The position numbers and the translations under genes were made by a program. A stretch of DNA of 64,000 bases from Cristatella mucedo (lineage: Eukaryota > Bryozoa > Phylactolaemata > Cristatellidae): contig WPIO01000001.1 of assembly GCA_009760855.2 (NCBI GenBank), positions 1,331,501 to 1,395,500 on the forward strand. The letters are read 5' to 3'. The stretch's first letter is position 1. Every line of letters starts with the position of its first letter. Positions 47,941-60,803 of the stretch are shown here, piece after piece. The notes beneath the pieces are model-generated. The model searched no databases and was not told the DNA's origin. It worked only from the letters and a program-made list of their open reading frames with translations.

Positions 47941-49919
47941 TAATATTGGACATTTTTGGATTCCCAGTTATTAATACTTTTATATTTCTAGATTCTAACT
48001 CCAGGATTAAAATTAACTATACTGTTACCATTGATAACTTCAACTGCTAAAATAAATTGTATTTTAGTCGATGCTTTAATTTCTGAAGTACGATTTCCGT
48101 AATATGTTAGCCAAATTGTTTAATTGATTAGACCACACAAATGAGAGCACTGAGACCGAATATGTCTGAATTTGGCACACCGCTGGTTTAGGACGTAGGT
48201 TTCCAGCGTACTGTGACATTTTTATTCATTGGAAGGCAAACGACAGCGTTGGTGAAACATAACTCTACTTAATCAAATTTCTTGGGTGTGACTTCAAAAA
48301 AACAATATTTATTTGCTTTACTTCTGAGAACATTCTGAGGCCAAGGCTTGACATTCTTCTTTTTAATATTTCCTTTGAAGTTTTGGCATCCGGAAAGATA
48401 TCTATAGTTTTATTAGTTTCGAAGTAAACCTATTTTATGCGTGAAATTCTTGGAGGAGAGGAACTAATATAAAGCCATTTTCTCAAAAATACTCAATAAT
48501 TGCAATGGTAGATTATTTTTGAAGCAACATTGATGTTGTGATGTTTAAATAATTTTGGAAATTTGTATCGGTATCGGAAGCATGCTTTCAGCTTTGATTG
48601 TACAACATTAGCCCAAATTTCTTGCCATATTCTTATTTCCCGCTCAGTGAACTTGATGACTAGTAAGTACAAAGTCCTCAGCAGACATATAATCGGGTAG
48701 TTTAACTAGTTGTTCTGGTAGAGGATTCTTTTCTATACCAAGTTTCTATGCAACCATTTCGATCAAAGTCATCGTAAGGATAACCAGCTTAAAGGTTATC
48801 TAAGCAAAGGCCAGAGCCCAGCAAGTGATCACGGGCACTTCTGATAGATCTGACCAATATAATAGTCGGCACTGCGTCACGCAAAAAAGAGCTCCTGAAT
48901 GTACACTAATATTGATTGCCTTTGCTTATTTTGTAGTTTCGTTATGACGCATTGAAAACTATTAGTAATCAAGTCATGTTTTCAAAGATATTATCTCAGG
49001 TTAGGGAGTACTGTGAAATCTATACTATGGCTTAGGTCATATCTCAACGGGAAGCCTCAGAGCCAATCCAGTGATCAGATAAGACTTACATTGTTGTTTA
49101 TGCATTGGGTCAGCCTCGCTTCGCCCTGTTCAATGGAGTTCGGTTACCTCCCAATTTATACTATCCTGCTTGCAGATTTAATAACAAAGCATCATCCAGT
49201 ATTTCACACATATGCAGAACAGTCATGTTTATAGTTGGTTTGCTACCACTTGCCATGCAGCTGGTCAAACATTTTCTAATACACTTAATATATGTATTGT
49301 AGGCATGCTTGTGAGGATTTAAGACATATTTCGCGCACTTTTTATAGTGAAAAGCCACTTATTCATTTTTCCAAAAGCTATTGTGATTAGGAAAATCAAA
49401 ACCTCAAAATAAAAGTGCGTACGGAAATAACTTATTTTTTCTCATAATCAAATACTGTTCGTCATAATCCAAAGTGAGCTTTTACTCTACGATGCAATCA
49501 GCCAATCAGTTCCTCCTGCTGCATACTTTCAACTTTTTAGCATGGCCAAATGTTGGTATTTTTAAACTGGCCTACCACATTCACGCATGCATGACACAGC
49601 GTCTCGACTTCAGTAAATCACCACTAGCAGGTCATTAGGACTGTTCAATAACATGCACACTCTTAGTGTCTAACTATGCAGCTAAATTTGTCATTTAAAA
49701 CATCCCGAAGGCAACATTAGGCCGCTACTCGCTGGCAACAACTTTCATGTCATGTAGTTGGGAATTATTGTGAATCAAACTTAATGTTTAGCAAATCACT
49801 TGCAGGCCTTTAAACTATTTTTCTGCAGCCAACCAATCAATACTGCTAAACTAATCACAAGATATGTTAGAAGTGACTTAAAAGACGCAATATTTCTTCC
49901 CAACATCAAATTATCTGTA
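47941..49919. other. Intron sequence, nothing recognised
   Basis: No repeat family, exon or RNA gene seen. A few frames of 60-73 codons lack motifs. Confidence 0.45.
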
Positions 49920-50190
49920 AATTGCTTCGATAGCTCAAATGCTCCCGTAACCTAGAACTTACTCCTTGACTTACCTAACTACTTTGGGAGTTTTGCGGAG
50001 CTTTAAATAAGCTAAATTATCATCGTGTCGTCATACATTTAATTGTGTAGGCGTCAACGTTCAACTGTAATAATATGTATGTTGAAGTTATGAATATTTA
50101 TTTAAAATTAAAAAATCGACATATTTTCTGCGCTGCAAATGCAATGTACCTAGAAAGATATTTATTTATTCAGGGTGTTCTTGTAAAATC
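49920..50190 (+). mobile_element. Very diverged LINE-A 3' end
   Basis: ATGCTCCCGTAACCTAGAAC recalls the YAPKAWNS block. CGCTGCAAATGCAATGTACC and TAGAAAGATATTTATTTATT recall the hairpin start. Confidence 0.5.
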
Positions 50191-50324
50191 TTACTATCAA
50201 ATATTGATATATAATATATAAATTTTATAATTTCTGCCACATGCATGCATAGTCAACTCGTCCCAAACTCTCTTTTTCTATATTTTTTTCTATCTCAAGT
50301 TGATACTACTCGGGCATCTTTGTA

Positions 50325-50640
50325 ATACTACGTACAAACCTCAAAACTTTTAGGAGACCGGGCCTTAAGTTTGTATGCTCGCAAAGCCTAGAACTCAATA
50401 TCGACGCACGTCACAACGTCCTTAACATCGGGATTTTAAAACGAAGCTCAAAAGCACCTGTCAATTACAGCATTTCGTGGGTCATTATTATTCGTTCTTC
50501 GTTTGCATGTACCTTCTAACCCAATACCTGGTACTTGTGGATGGTACTGCAAATCGTTTGGTAACACTTTCTATGCAGCATTTTTAAAGTGCCATTCAGT
50601 TCTCTGAAGCTTTACACTAATGTATTATTATTATTATTAC
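50325..50640 (+). mobile_element. LINE-A-related 3' end, subfamily variant
   Basis: ACGTACAAACCTCAAAACTT, AAGTTTGTATGCTCGCAAAG and CCTAGAACTCA retain the TNLKTF / YARKAWNS remains. TTTGGTAACACTTTCTATGC and CAGTTCTCTGAAGCTTTACA match the 47690 copy. It ends in ATTATTATTATTATT. Confidence 0.75.
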
Positions 50641-51484
50641 ACCTTGGTTTCGCTAACTTTTAGGAGAACAGTTAGTATGAGAGTTAAGAATGTAGCTGCT
50701 CCTCGTAGTATTTACGGCGTATATGAGAATTTTGTTTTCACTAGGCATGCTTTTATGGCTCAGGTTATTAGTAACAATTAGATTTGCTCCTTTATAGGTC
50801 TTTGAAGCCCGAGTCAGCATGAGCACTCTAATATTGCTGAACACGCTTCGTTAAGGTTTTTGCATCTTGCAAGTATGTATGATGGATGTAGCCCCACCCA
50901 CACCGGCGAATGCTTGATTTCCGACATATCTTAGGATCTGAATAGGTTTTGTTCGCCAGTGGCATGATTGCAGGTTATTTTAAGGCAACCTTGTCGTATG
51001 AGATCTGCTTATTCCTAGTTTTTATGTAATTTTTCCTTGCATGGAATTCTGACGAAAAATCCAGGGTGGCTACTGCACCTGATATTACATATGATATTGT
51101 GGGTTAATCGCCTATAGGGTAGGGAGTTATGCCCCTCCCCTATAATATTTATCTACCTTACAGCAGATTTATTGTTACTTATCCGATGGCAATGAAGCGA
51201 TTGCTATGGAAAATTGGCGCAAACAACATGTATAACATGAGCTTCTTTGATGCAAGCTTAAGAAATATGTTGAAACCTGTTGAAGTATAAATGTCAAGGT
51301 CACTTTTTCAGTTGACATTTACCAAACATTACTATTATCTAAATCCACCTGATTAAATACCATACACTGTAAAAATGTGCTAAACCTCTGAACTGAAGCT
51401 GACAAGTTTTGTGAATGCCAATTATCTTTTAAAAAGGGAAAATACTGTTTGACGTGTCAACTATCACTGTATTCAGAAGAAAAC

Positions 51485-51595
51485 TGATAACGTGACATGC
51501 TATACTTTGCAGAAAACGTAAGGCACCTAGACAGAGACTGACTTCTATCACGGTGCTTTATCGAGGGTATTAATATTATTATCGTTCAAGGAAAT
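51485..51595 (+). mobile_element. LINE-A terminal 3' fragment
   Basis: GTAAGGCACCTAGACAGAGA, CACGGTGCTTTATCGAGGGT and ATTAATATTATTATC. Hairpin stems are partly kept. Confidence 0.72.
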
Positions 51596-51764
51596 TGGCC
51601 CCATGCTTACTTGACAGGCAATCAAACTGAATGCCAACTGTTTGCAGCTACTCTACCGAAGCACATATTCTTAGTTTCAAGTTGATCACGCAACGTTTGA
51701 CCACGCTGTATCTTTTAATGTGCCAAGGAAAATAGTTGTGAAAGCGGTGTTAGGCTGTTGGTTT

Positions 51765-51905
51765 TGAAGAAATTGGCCCCGGGGGTCGTTGGTTCGAATC
51801 CGGCGGCGAGCGAGCCTTTATTGCCACTGAAAGTGGTAATCATACCCGTAAAAAACTCTTCTGTCGCTATGCAAAAGGCTGTTGAATCAGCTAATAGTTT
51901 TTGAA
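51765..51905 (+). mobile_element. SINE2 copy, 5'-truncated
   Basis: Intact B box GGTTCGAATCC near 51791. Body GAAAGTGGTAATCATACCCG, AAAAACTCTTCTGTCGCTAT and end GCTGTTGAATCAGCTAATAG. The A-box part is missing. Confidence 0.85.
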
Positions 51906-52039
51906 GACAAGTGATGGTGTATAGCTTGCAAACAATTTACATAAGGCAGAGCTCGGCAAACTCCAGCTTTATGCCGGATACGGCCTAGCTAGTACTCTAG
52001 TCCAGCCTAACGCCCCCTATGTATTTATTGCTGGATCCC

Positions 52040-52173
52040 CTCACGACTGCTGGCTGTAGCTCAAGCTGTGGCCAATGTTTATTTTAAAACCTGGTGTACA
52101 GCATTGAAGCATGGATAAACAAGTTTGCAAATAAATACTGGCCACAGCTTGAGCTACAACCAGCAGTCGTGAG
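52040..52173. repeat. Foldback hairpin, 45-nt arms, 43-nt loop
   Basis: Left arm 52040-52084 and right arm 52129-52173 are reverse complements with 42 of 45 positions matching by my count. Core of each arm: CTGTAGCTCAAGCTGTGGCC / GGCCACAGCTTGAGCTACAA. It lies directly after a reverse copy of the 44716-type repeat. Confidence 0.92.
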
Positions 52174-52779
52174 TCACGTTGATTCGATGGTTGTTAGCAT
52201 GTCTGTGACATTGGGAAGACACCTCAGATGCATTAGGATAAAATGGGTTGTACTACAGCAAGCTAGCTTACCATCAAAATAAATCCATATAATAAGGGCA
52301 AGTATGCAGTTATGACAGCTGCAATTACTTGTAAGCTCAAACAATCGTACATTCTGAATTTCAAGTTCATCGAGTCACTATTATGTGAGATATGATATAA
52401 GCAAAATACTGATGGCTGGCTTTTGACACGGTCGTGCAACAGTGAACAGCTGAGAACGGAAAGCTATAAAACACACGACAGGGCTTTACATTGCATACAA
52501 ATTTGAAATATAGATTATAAAAGTCTTTATGAATACTTCAGCCGTGCAGTAACATTATATTTGATCAACACGAGACATCCACGATAGCTGGTATGCTGTT
52601 ACAGTCAAGTCCGTCAGTCAGACTAGCAGCTGCTGGGACCCGGCTTCTAACTCGAGTTCCTGGAACAAATCCCAAGATTTAAACGACATAAATTATAATT
52701 TAAAATCATCACCTCCATATCACTAAATATAATTGAATCAAAATTTATTGACTTATTCCAAGTAAACGACAAGCAACTT

Positions 52780-53135
52780 TCATCCAAGTCATCTCGCTCA
52801 CTGGCCGCCATACAAGGTCCACTCCAAGCCTTTGACTCGATGAAATTATTAGCTCGTTAGTCAGAGTGGATCTATCTAGACAGTTTTGAAGTTACAATAC
52901 GTAAGTTCAGCTGATCTGCTACTATTTGTGTCAGCATCTTTGATAAAAAAAGAAAGAAGTCAGGCTGGGCAAAGGTTTCTCAGTTCTCTTTGCTTTTGTG
53001 AGCATTGGCTAGAATACAGCCGTTGTGAAAGGTGCTGGCACACGTGCTGAGGCAGTAACATATCCATGACGTTAGTTATACCAGCTAACAGCAGATTAAT
53101 GCAATGGTAGAACCACGACTGTTGGGATAGGGTTA
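52780..53135 (-). mobile_element. LINE RT N-terminal fragment
   Basis: Minus-strand reading gives VPAPFTTAVF, then LPSLTSFFFLSKMLTQIVADQL, resembling the 'VVTPILKKP ... YRPVSNLSFLSKLLEKVVxxQL' part of CR1-like RTs, with stops. It lies head-to-head with the plus-strand copy at 53301. Confidence 0.6.
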
Positions 53136-53300
53136 AGACAACTAGTTTGGAGTCATTTCCTGCGGACCCTTTAGGGCCCGGTGGCTTCTACTTACAGGGT
53201 CGGCTGGAAAACTACAATTCAGGTTCATTTTTTCAAAGCAAATCATGGTCTAAGGTTGATGGACTTCTTCTGGTGTACCTAGTCGTAACCAGATAATAAT

Positions 53301-54177
53301 TTGTATTATGTTTCAATCGTAGGTGTCATATTCCAATGCGACCTCTCGTTAGACAACCACATCAGCTCCACAGTCAAATCTGCCTATTTTCAGCTTCATA
53401 ACATTGTTAAAACTCGGACTTGTAAGGATACCACGTCCAAGTTGGTTCTTGCATTCGTGACATCCCGTCTCCACTTCTGTAACTCACTGCTTACTGGCCT
53501 ACCAGCATGTGCGATCAGGCGATTGCAGCTGGTGCAAAACTCCACAGCTAGGCTTGTCTGTCGTGAGCTTCGCAGTTGCCACATTACAACACTTTTAGCC
53601 GACCTGCACTGGCTACCAGTAAAGCAACGGATTGACTTCAAGGTTTTCTCACTCACTTTAAGGTCCCTTCATTCCATAGCTCCAGCCTATCTCTCAGATA
53701 TACTACCCTATCAGGCTAAGCATCGTGCAGCCCGCTTTTTGGAAGCCAACGGTCGACAAATACCTCGTACAAACCTTAAATCCTTTGGAGACCACGCATT
53801 TAGCTCGTATGCTCCCAAAGCCTAGAACTCCCTCCCGACCTGCGTCAGAAAATCCCCTGACCTGACCACATTTAAAAAGAACTAAAAAGCAAACCTATTT
53901 AGGACAGCATTTAGTGGGTCCCTGTGATTCGTCCTTCTTGTTCTTATGTGTGCTGACACTGTGCATGCTGCCACTAAGAACATTTGAATGATGACTCTGT
54001 GCATGTCACCCCAAACCATGTTAATAAATATGTTTGTTAATCAAGCATGATATTACTCACCATTGAATTGCATTTCCAGTTGCAGCAAATGTAAAGCGCC
54101 TAGAGAGAGATTGAGTTGTCTGAGGGTGTTTTATCAAGTGCATTATTATTATAAATATTATTATTATTATTAGAAGA
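53301..54177 (+). mobile_element. LINE-A copy, best RT C-terminus plus complete 3' end
   Basis: A single frame of about 170 codons carries ISSTVKSAYFQLHNIVKTR, KLVLAFVTSRLHFCNSLLTG, RLQLVQNSTARLVCREL, ITTLLADLHWLPVKQRIDF, LRSLHSIAPAYLSDILPY and PRTNLKSFGDHAFSSYAPKA. It then meets a stop where other copies read WNSLP. The 3' UTR follows, with the terminal hairpin at about 54094-54135 and ATT repeats to 54177. These blocks are typical of the C-terminal third of CR1/L2/Jockey-like ORF2. The insertion is strongly 5'-truncated and inactive. It lies in the intron between the two halves of the fucolectin-type domain. Confidence 0.9.
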
Positions 54178-54359
54178 AGTCTATGCTGTTCTTTATTATT
54201 CTTGAAATTTTGCCCTCTACCGTGAGACAAACATCTGGAGAGAGTTGTCAAATAATATTTCTCCTTCGGCTGAGACTTCGTTTGATTGCAAACCCCACAA
54301 TTCACATCTCCATTAGGATTATTGAAGTGATTCTGGGCACATGCCTTTACGATGTCCTA

Positions 54360-55790
54360 ATAACTAAATCTCAAACGAGTGGGGTTCATAAAAAGAGTTT
54401 TTAAGCTCATCTTTGAATTTTGAAGCTTTTTCAGGAATCGGTCCATCTCTCTTATGATGCCATACCAAAATAGCAAAAGAACCATACAAGTTTAAGCTCA
54501 AAATAAAATGTCGACGACTATTGGCTTCACTTACTATTTTATATGTCACACGTTTCTCTTCACTGAGTTGCTCCAAAAGACCTAAAATCATGTTCATTTT
54601 ATCTATGATAGGTTCTACAGCCTTTACTTTTGCACAGCACCTTGTTGCAGTTACGATTGCGATTACTTGTTGCAGAGTCACGTTTCACAGGCATGGCTAA
54701 AACTTTTTTCAGTTCTTAAAACTTCGAAATCGATATTAATATGACCTAGTAATTGTTTTCTATTGTTCTGAAAAATTTAATAACAAGTGATTTTAGTTTT
54801 CAGTTTAAATTTCAGCCAGGTTCACGCTGTGTTTATCGTAGTTTAATTTTTCTTCTCGTTTTCTCCGGCTCAGTATTCTCTTGGGTCTCACCTGACAAGT
54901 GATCAGACAAGTGTCTGTGACGTTGTCGTATCTCTGTGACCTGCAACCTTGCAATATAATTTTGTCAGACTCCAGTTAGTCCCAAATAAGACCCGTAGTT
55001 ACTGAAGCATCTTCTGCGTAGATTTAAAGTTATCCCTGGATTGAATCTTTGAAGATGGCTGTTTCGCTTAAAAAAATCAATATCGACACATCTAATGACC
55101 TCAGACGCATTCCCGAGGTGCATCGAAGCAGCAGTTGAGGCAAACAGAATTCCATAGTACTTGTTTTGGCATGTGTCATACAGTAGCTTGACTCTGATTT
55201 TGAATGCCACCATACTAAGGAACTCATTTTGGGATGTTGAAGATAATTAAGAAACTTACTTTAAATTATTTCTCGCATGATCCAGGTGTGACTGCAGTAA
55301 AATATCGCACTGAGCCGGAAGATTATTAAGTCCCGATAAATTAGCAACGCTGTTCCCTCTACCTATGTCGAGACACTCTTGGTCACCATGCAATGCCGAT
55401 TTAAAAAAAAAACTTCATGCAGCTGAAAACTATATTTGGGATATCTTTCCATCAGAGTCATTTGCTACGAAATGAATACCTCACTAGCAGCGTTCCTTTC
55501 ACTTCCATTGAGAAGTCACCTCTTTGTTTCTTTTAACGAGGCAAAATTCCGACGATGAGAAGGGCCAACTCTATTAACAATAAATTTTTCCGGTTTCATC
55601 GACTGGCTGAATCCATTTTCTAATTCCAGTGATTCTCGGGAATTTCCGATAGACATATATGAGGGCAAACAATAAATGCAATGCACCGACTGTTTTAAAG
55701 GGCAATCGATCGGGCAGGTCCTGCTAACTTGACGCCCATTAGCAAGTGGCTTCGTGAACCTGGCAGTGCTCATGGCTCGACTCCCGGCTC
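54360..55790 (-). pseudogene. ZMYM1-like / hAT transposase relic
   Basis: Three minus-strand frames line up in the order of TTF/ZMYM-type hAT transposases. The first (55516-55773) has CPIDCPLKQSVHCIYC, LELENGFSQSMKPEKF and NRVGPSHRRNFASLKE, resembling the TTF zinc-finger part (CFPC, L-x-x-x-GF-x-x-W-K, H-x-x-S-x-x-H). The second (54965-55213) has SEVIRCVDIDF, like the SxVIRYVD block of the DDE part. The third (54364-54681) has VTATRCCAKVKAVEPI, then ILGLLEQLSEEKR, like the L-S-x-T-R-W-x-x-R-x-x-A-V block, where the usual RW is RC. Frames are separated by stops. The region further upstream (to about 56330) would encode Lys/Glu-rich sequence on the same strand and may be its N-terminus. Family role: cut-and-paste transposition. 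Confidence is limited because the match is by memory of motifs. Confidence 0.6.
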
Positions 55791-56330
55791 TGGTAAATGT
55801 ACCTTCATTATTGTGAAACGACCTTGATCGTCGTAGTGCTAGTTAGGTTCAAATGTGCTTAGGAATAACGTATACACAGAAACTTGGTAGAAATTCATTC
55901 GGGGCTGCGCTTGGGGAATGGCACTGAATTCCGTGTCTTCATTTCTTGTGGTAGTGTTAACATGGTCAGATGCATATGGTGACAGTCTTCGTCTTCAGAG
56001 AGCAAAGCTTTTATTCATGAAGCTTTCACATAGAATACAGATTCTTGTTTCTCAGGTGTTATCACGCTTTTTGCCTTCACTCTTTTCCTTATCTTACTTG
56101 TTCTTGCAATTGCCTCCATCCTCATCTTTCTTTCTTCCTCATCAGCAATTAATTTCGTTATTCCGTCTGTGATTGACAAAGATTCTCTTTTATATTTTCC
56201 TGTTTTAGCTGTTGTTTAACTTTTCCTTCTTCAAGACTCCTTCTACTATCTTAATGGAAATGCTTGCTTCTTAATTCTCCTCAAGCTTTAGTTTTCTTGC
56301 TGCGAACCACTTTGCCTTGTTTCCTTCGTT

Positions 56331-57430
56331 GTTTTCTGAAGGTTGAATGATGTGATCAGAAAATGTACAAGGTGCAGAGTAGCCGCAGTGACAATGCAGC
56401 TCACAGAGGCTGGTCTAGAATAACACTGACCTTTACGCCATCAACTCAGTCTCCAAAGCAAGAGCTTGAGCTTTAGGGGAACTTGAAGAAAAAGTGAAGG
56501 GGGAGTGGAAGTGCCTACGTTGTCTACATGCTAGCGCCATAGACTCAATTCACGTATTTTCTTTGCTGGATGAAATCTAAAATAAACCCTTTAAAATAGT
56601 AAGTTCTCAAACTTGCTATTTCAGCAAAAAACGGTCAGAGTGAGCAGCAGACAATATTTCGTTGAAAATTTAATTTAGAACTGCACTGCAAATTAGAACT
56701 GCGCTAAAACTAAAATTTCAAGGATAGGCTTTGTGAAGTCTCGTTTTCATTCCGCATCGTGGGAGGGAAAGTTCCGGGTTAACTACACAAATTAAATGCA
56801 TAGCGCTTGGTCGTTTTTATGCTGAAGCCTCCCATGGCCCTGACCAGCCAGCCTCAAATGTTTATAACGGCAAGACAGCTGCCGTTTCCACAGTAACCGT
56901 TGAGCAACTGCGATTGATTTCATAATGTAGCAAAAAATTGCTTCGAGTTTGCGAAAGAAATTTTATGATATAGCCTATGCCAATTCACGTGCAATATCCT
57001 TAAATAAACCGGGAAATCTGCATCTTTGAACTGTGAATAAGGTACTGTTTAAATGATTAGCATCTTTGAACTGCGGTTTTAATAGCTCTTTGCATAAAAC
57101 ACTGCAGGAATTTTTTCAATAAATTGTATGCAATACTGCTAACGTATTGCTATGACTTCTGCTTCCCCAGACAATGGAGGCCAATGAAATAGAACGCGCC
57201 ATCTCAACTCTGTGAAATTGAGTGGTAAAACCCGAATCACTATTTTTAATATTTAATTTTAAACAACAGTTGTGAGTCCCTATTTAGGAACCGGCAGCGG
57301 TATTGCAGATAGAAAATTTAGGCAGGCTGACTGGTCCACACCATTTCAGGTCCTAACATGATAACTTGCATGAGCAATCGCACGAAATTGTGTAGGTACA
57401 CCTTAGCATCATCACAGTGGTATTCTCAAA
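56331..57430. other. Intron sequence, nothing recognised
   Basis: No repeat family or exon identified. Confidence 0.4.
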
Positions 57431-57434
57431 ACGA

Positions 57435-58770
57435 TCAACCTAGCCCAGCCATAATCGAGATTTGTAATGCTTCTCTGGTTTATATTAAAATTTAGAAAGC
57501 CTCGATTAGATAAAGAGGTCATTGCCAATTACCGCCCAGTTTCCCTTTTTTTCATTTTTGTGAGAGATTATTTAAATGATTTTCGCTACGCAGCTTCAAT
57601 CACACATTGAAAATAATATCTCAGAAAAACTTTAACTGGGTTCAAGACGCAGAACTCCACTGAACCGCTATCCTCCACTGTCCCAATGAGCAGTCCTGTG
57701 CAGCGACGGTGAAGGGAATGTCACTGTTCTAGTACTGCCTCAAGAGTCTGTGCTCTGCTCTTTGCTGTTCTTCATTAATAGTTAACCGCTGGGAAAATAG
57801 AAAAACGCCCATTTACTACGATATCACTTTTCTGCTGAAGATACTCAGCTCTGTGCGTCACTTAAGCCGTTGGAATATGTTGCACCGACTGATCAACGGA
57901 ATTCTCGCCTTGTAGCCATTTGATAATAGATTTTAGAAAATTTCCTTAAACTAAGCGATGATAAAATTTGATTGCTTTTCATAGGAAATTCCCATAGTCC
58001 AGGTGTCGTTTTCGACAGTTACCTGAATGTTTCAAAACTTCTTTAAGATGACTGCTTCTACAGCTAGCGATCACGTATGATCTCTATCAAAGATGGTGTC
58101 TTCCACGGTAGCTTACAAAACTATTTAACCTGCTTCTTATTTCAGTCGGGGCTAGATTGCTGCGACTCTCTTTACCTGGGCTACCGAAAAAAGATATGAT
58201 ACTACTGCTGCTGGTTATGAATATGGTACAAGGCTAATTTACAAATCTCAGAGATTGTATCATGTGTTTCCTTCGCTAAAAGAGCTAGGATAGCTGCCGG
58301 TTGATCAACGGGTGCAAAAAGCAAGTTCAAGGCGATGGCTTGGCTTCTCCATTCCTAACTGAACTGCTAGGTAGGTTTCAGCTTCGTCGTACCATCGGGT
58401 CCTGCACGGACGATATAAATAAGCTTTTCCACGAGTCGACTTAAAGACCGTCACGCCAGAAGCTTTTGGACTGCTGGTCCTTAACTGCGGAACTCACTTC
58501 GACAATTCTTATGAAACGACTACAGCTCTCCTACTGTCAACTATGGCACAACCATTCCAGCCGTTCTGAGTGCCTATTTCCGTGTTACTCGTTGCATAAA
58601 CTGTTCTCCTGCTTCTACTTTGTTTCCCAATTTCTCTTGTTTCTGGAAATGAAATCTTTTGGCTACAAAGTGTGCACCGAAATTCACTTACGCTCAGGGT
58701 GGGCTATAACAAACTCTCCTGCATGAGAACCAGATATTCTTATTGGTTCCGTGAGGTTACAAGCCGAGAT
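57435..58770 (+). mobile_element. LINE-B copy, heavily eroded RT and 3' end
   Basis: Nucleotide blocks align with the 14935 copy from ATCGAGATTTGTAATGCTTC (KIFNASL) through TTGCCAATTACCGCCCAGTT (NYRPVS), GGGAATGTCACTG, CAGCTCTGTGCGTCACTTAA (TQLYLSL), AGCGATGATAAAATTTGATT, CCTGGGCTACCGAAAAAAG, and GATGGCTTGGCTTCTCC to the 3' UTR. It is more decayed than the other copies. Confidence 0.78.
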
Positions 58771-60289
58771 ACATCACAGGACATTGTTGCGACGTTTTTT
58801 CAACGCGGTATAAAAGGTCTCTGCTTCTCAAAGGTTATTGTGGAAAGGGCAGCTGATGCACGGCTGGAATACATACGGAGGCTAGGCCGCGCGGACCACT
58901 TGACGCCATTGCGTAAAAATACCAGAGAGCAGCAGAAAGTAATTTAGAGGGTAAACCGGAGACATAATTTTTTATTCCTGTGATCGTTAACGATAGGAAT
59001 CCATGCAAAAGCACCCTGGACGAAAACAGCTCGAAATGCTAGCAACCCCTAAAATTTCACGCGACAAAAATCAGTGACTAAACAATAATTTGTTAAGGCA
59101 TACTATTTAATTAATATAGCCGGACTTTTCTTCCAAATAAAATACCTTTATTCTAATTAAAAAATATTTCTTAACATGGTCCGTATGTTAAGTATTCTCA
59201 TCCGGAAAACAGGTCTAGTAAACTGTAATCATTCATTTGATGTGACTCTTTGCAGCTAGTGGTTAATCAGAGCATTTATTAGTGAGCTTCCCCCTTCATT
59301 CATCAGGTTAGTAGTAGCTTGTTTGCCATTCTTTGCTTCAGTTGAAAGCTATCGTGAAGCTAACGGCTAGTCCCGAATTTTCCCAGCAGTAGTGCGCCTG
59401 TTGACATCGGAATCTTGTTTTTAGATAAAGCCTACTCTAATCGACACCATATTTGTGAATAGCCTTCCTATGTATACTTACAGACTGAAATGTGTCTTGT
59501 GATTAATATATACGTTATAAATATTATTAGGTAACTATGAGGCAAGCTGAGCATTGTCAATGTGACAATTTATTTTTGATTTTGTAGCGACTATATTGCC
59601 TTGAGTAACTTAGCTATAAACTTTTACATATCATTAAAAACAATATTGAGCTGTAATTTTACGGAAGAAAGGTGAACTTTTACTGGCCCGAAGTTTTGCC
59701 GCTTTCCGATTCCCCTTCAAGGTGTAAACGTACATAATAAATATTCGTGTTTCCGCTTTATTTATCCTATATTAGTACTTTAAAAGCATGACCTTGCTGA
59801 TTCTGAAGCTCGAAATCAAATTAATTGGTAGCTAGTTTTAGTTTTAGTTAGTATCAGTCACTTTGTAAGAGCAGTGGTGACAAAGCATCAGCTGCAGCTG
59901 TGGCTGCTCAGCTTGTAGAGGCAATAAGCTATTTCCTGCTGCTTGACTAGAACTCGTGAGCTGGATCGCCTAGTAGGATAACCTAACATCCGAGCTAATG
60001 CCCACGCACATGCTTTCATTCACTACTTCGTAGATTTGCTTGCTTTAAATTTCCATATCACTAATTGTATTACTAATCATCGAATACTCTGTTGATATGT
60101 GTCATGGTTGAGAGATGGTCTCTGGGTACGGGTCAGGTGACTTAGCTTAACCTTCTTTTCGTGCAGAATTCCTTGTTCCAGAGCTGTTTTATGCAAGTAA
60201 TTAAACGGAAAGAATGCACATAATGAAGCGTTACTGTTGTGTCGCTACCCCTGTATGTTATATTTTTCATTATTAAAAAAATATACTAT
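58771..60289. other. Intron sequence, nothing recognised
   Basis: No known repeat or exon seen. Confidence 0.4.
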
Positions 60290-60445
60290 AGCTGATTCAA
60301 CAACCTTATTTGAATATCCGCAGCAGAGCCTGTACAGCTATCGCAGCCGCTTGCGGTTGGCAATAAAAGATTGGCTCCTGCAGGATTCGAACCCGTGATC
60401 TCGGTCAAGAAGAGCGAGCACTAAACTCCTGAGTTACCACAAGAT
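60290..60445 (-). mobile_element. SINE2 copy
   Basis: Plus-strand reading AGCTGATTCAACAACCTTAT, then GCTATCGCAGCCGCTTGCGG, CAATAAAAGATTGGCTCCTG and GGATTCGAACCCGTGATCTC. On the minus strand the B box GGTTCGAATCC is intact. Confidence 0.85.
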
Positions 60446-60803
60446 CGAGGCGTGGAGCTTAAAAATTCTGGTCTATCAATGCAATGATCTGCTTGTGGTG
60501 AGCTTACTCGTCGAATCTAACAGCGTATTATTATACAAAGTGATGTTTGGAACTTATCTGACTCGACTGCTATATTCTTTAACGAGCATAATGCAGAGAT
60601 AACGTTTCCAATGTTCTTACGCTGCTATGCATGGTTTCTGGTTGTCAGATTTTCAATTCATTAGGAGTTATTAAAAAACACCAGTAGCTCGCGTTTTGTG
60701 AAAAACCTTCATTACATTGAGACCTAGCAGGCTATACGTTTAATACTGTTGGTGTTATTTGACCTACACTTTCTCAATCAGCAATTGAATATTAACATTT
60801 TAG

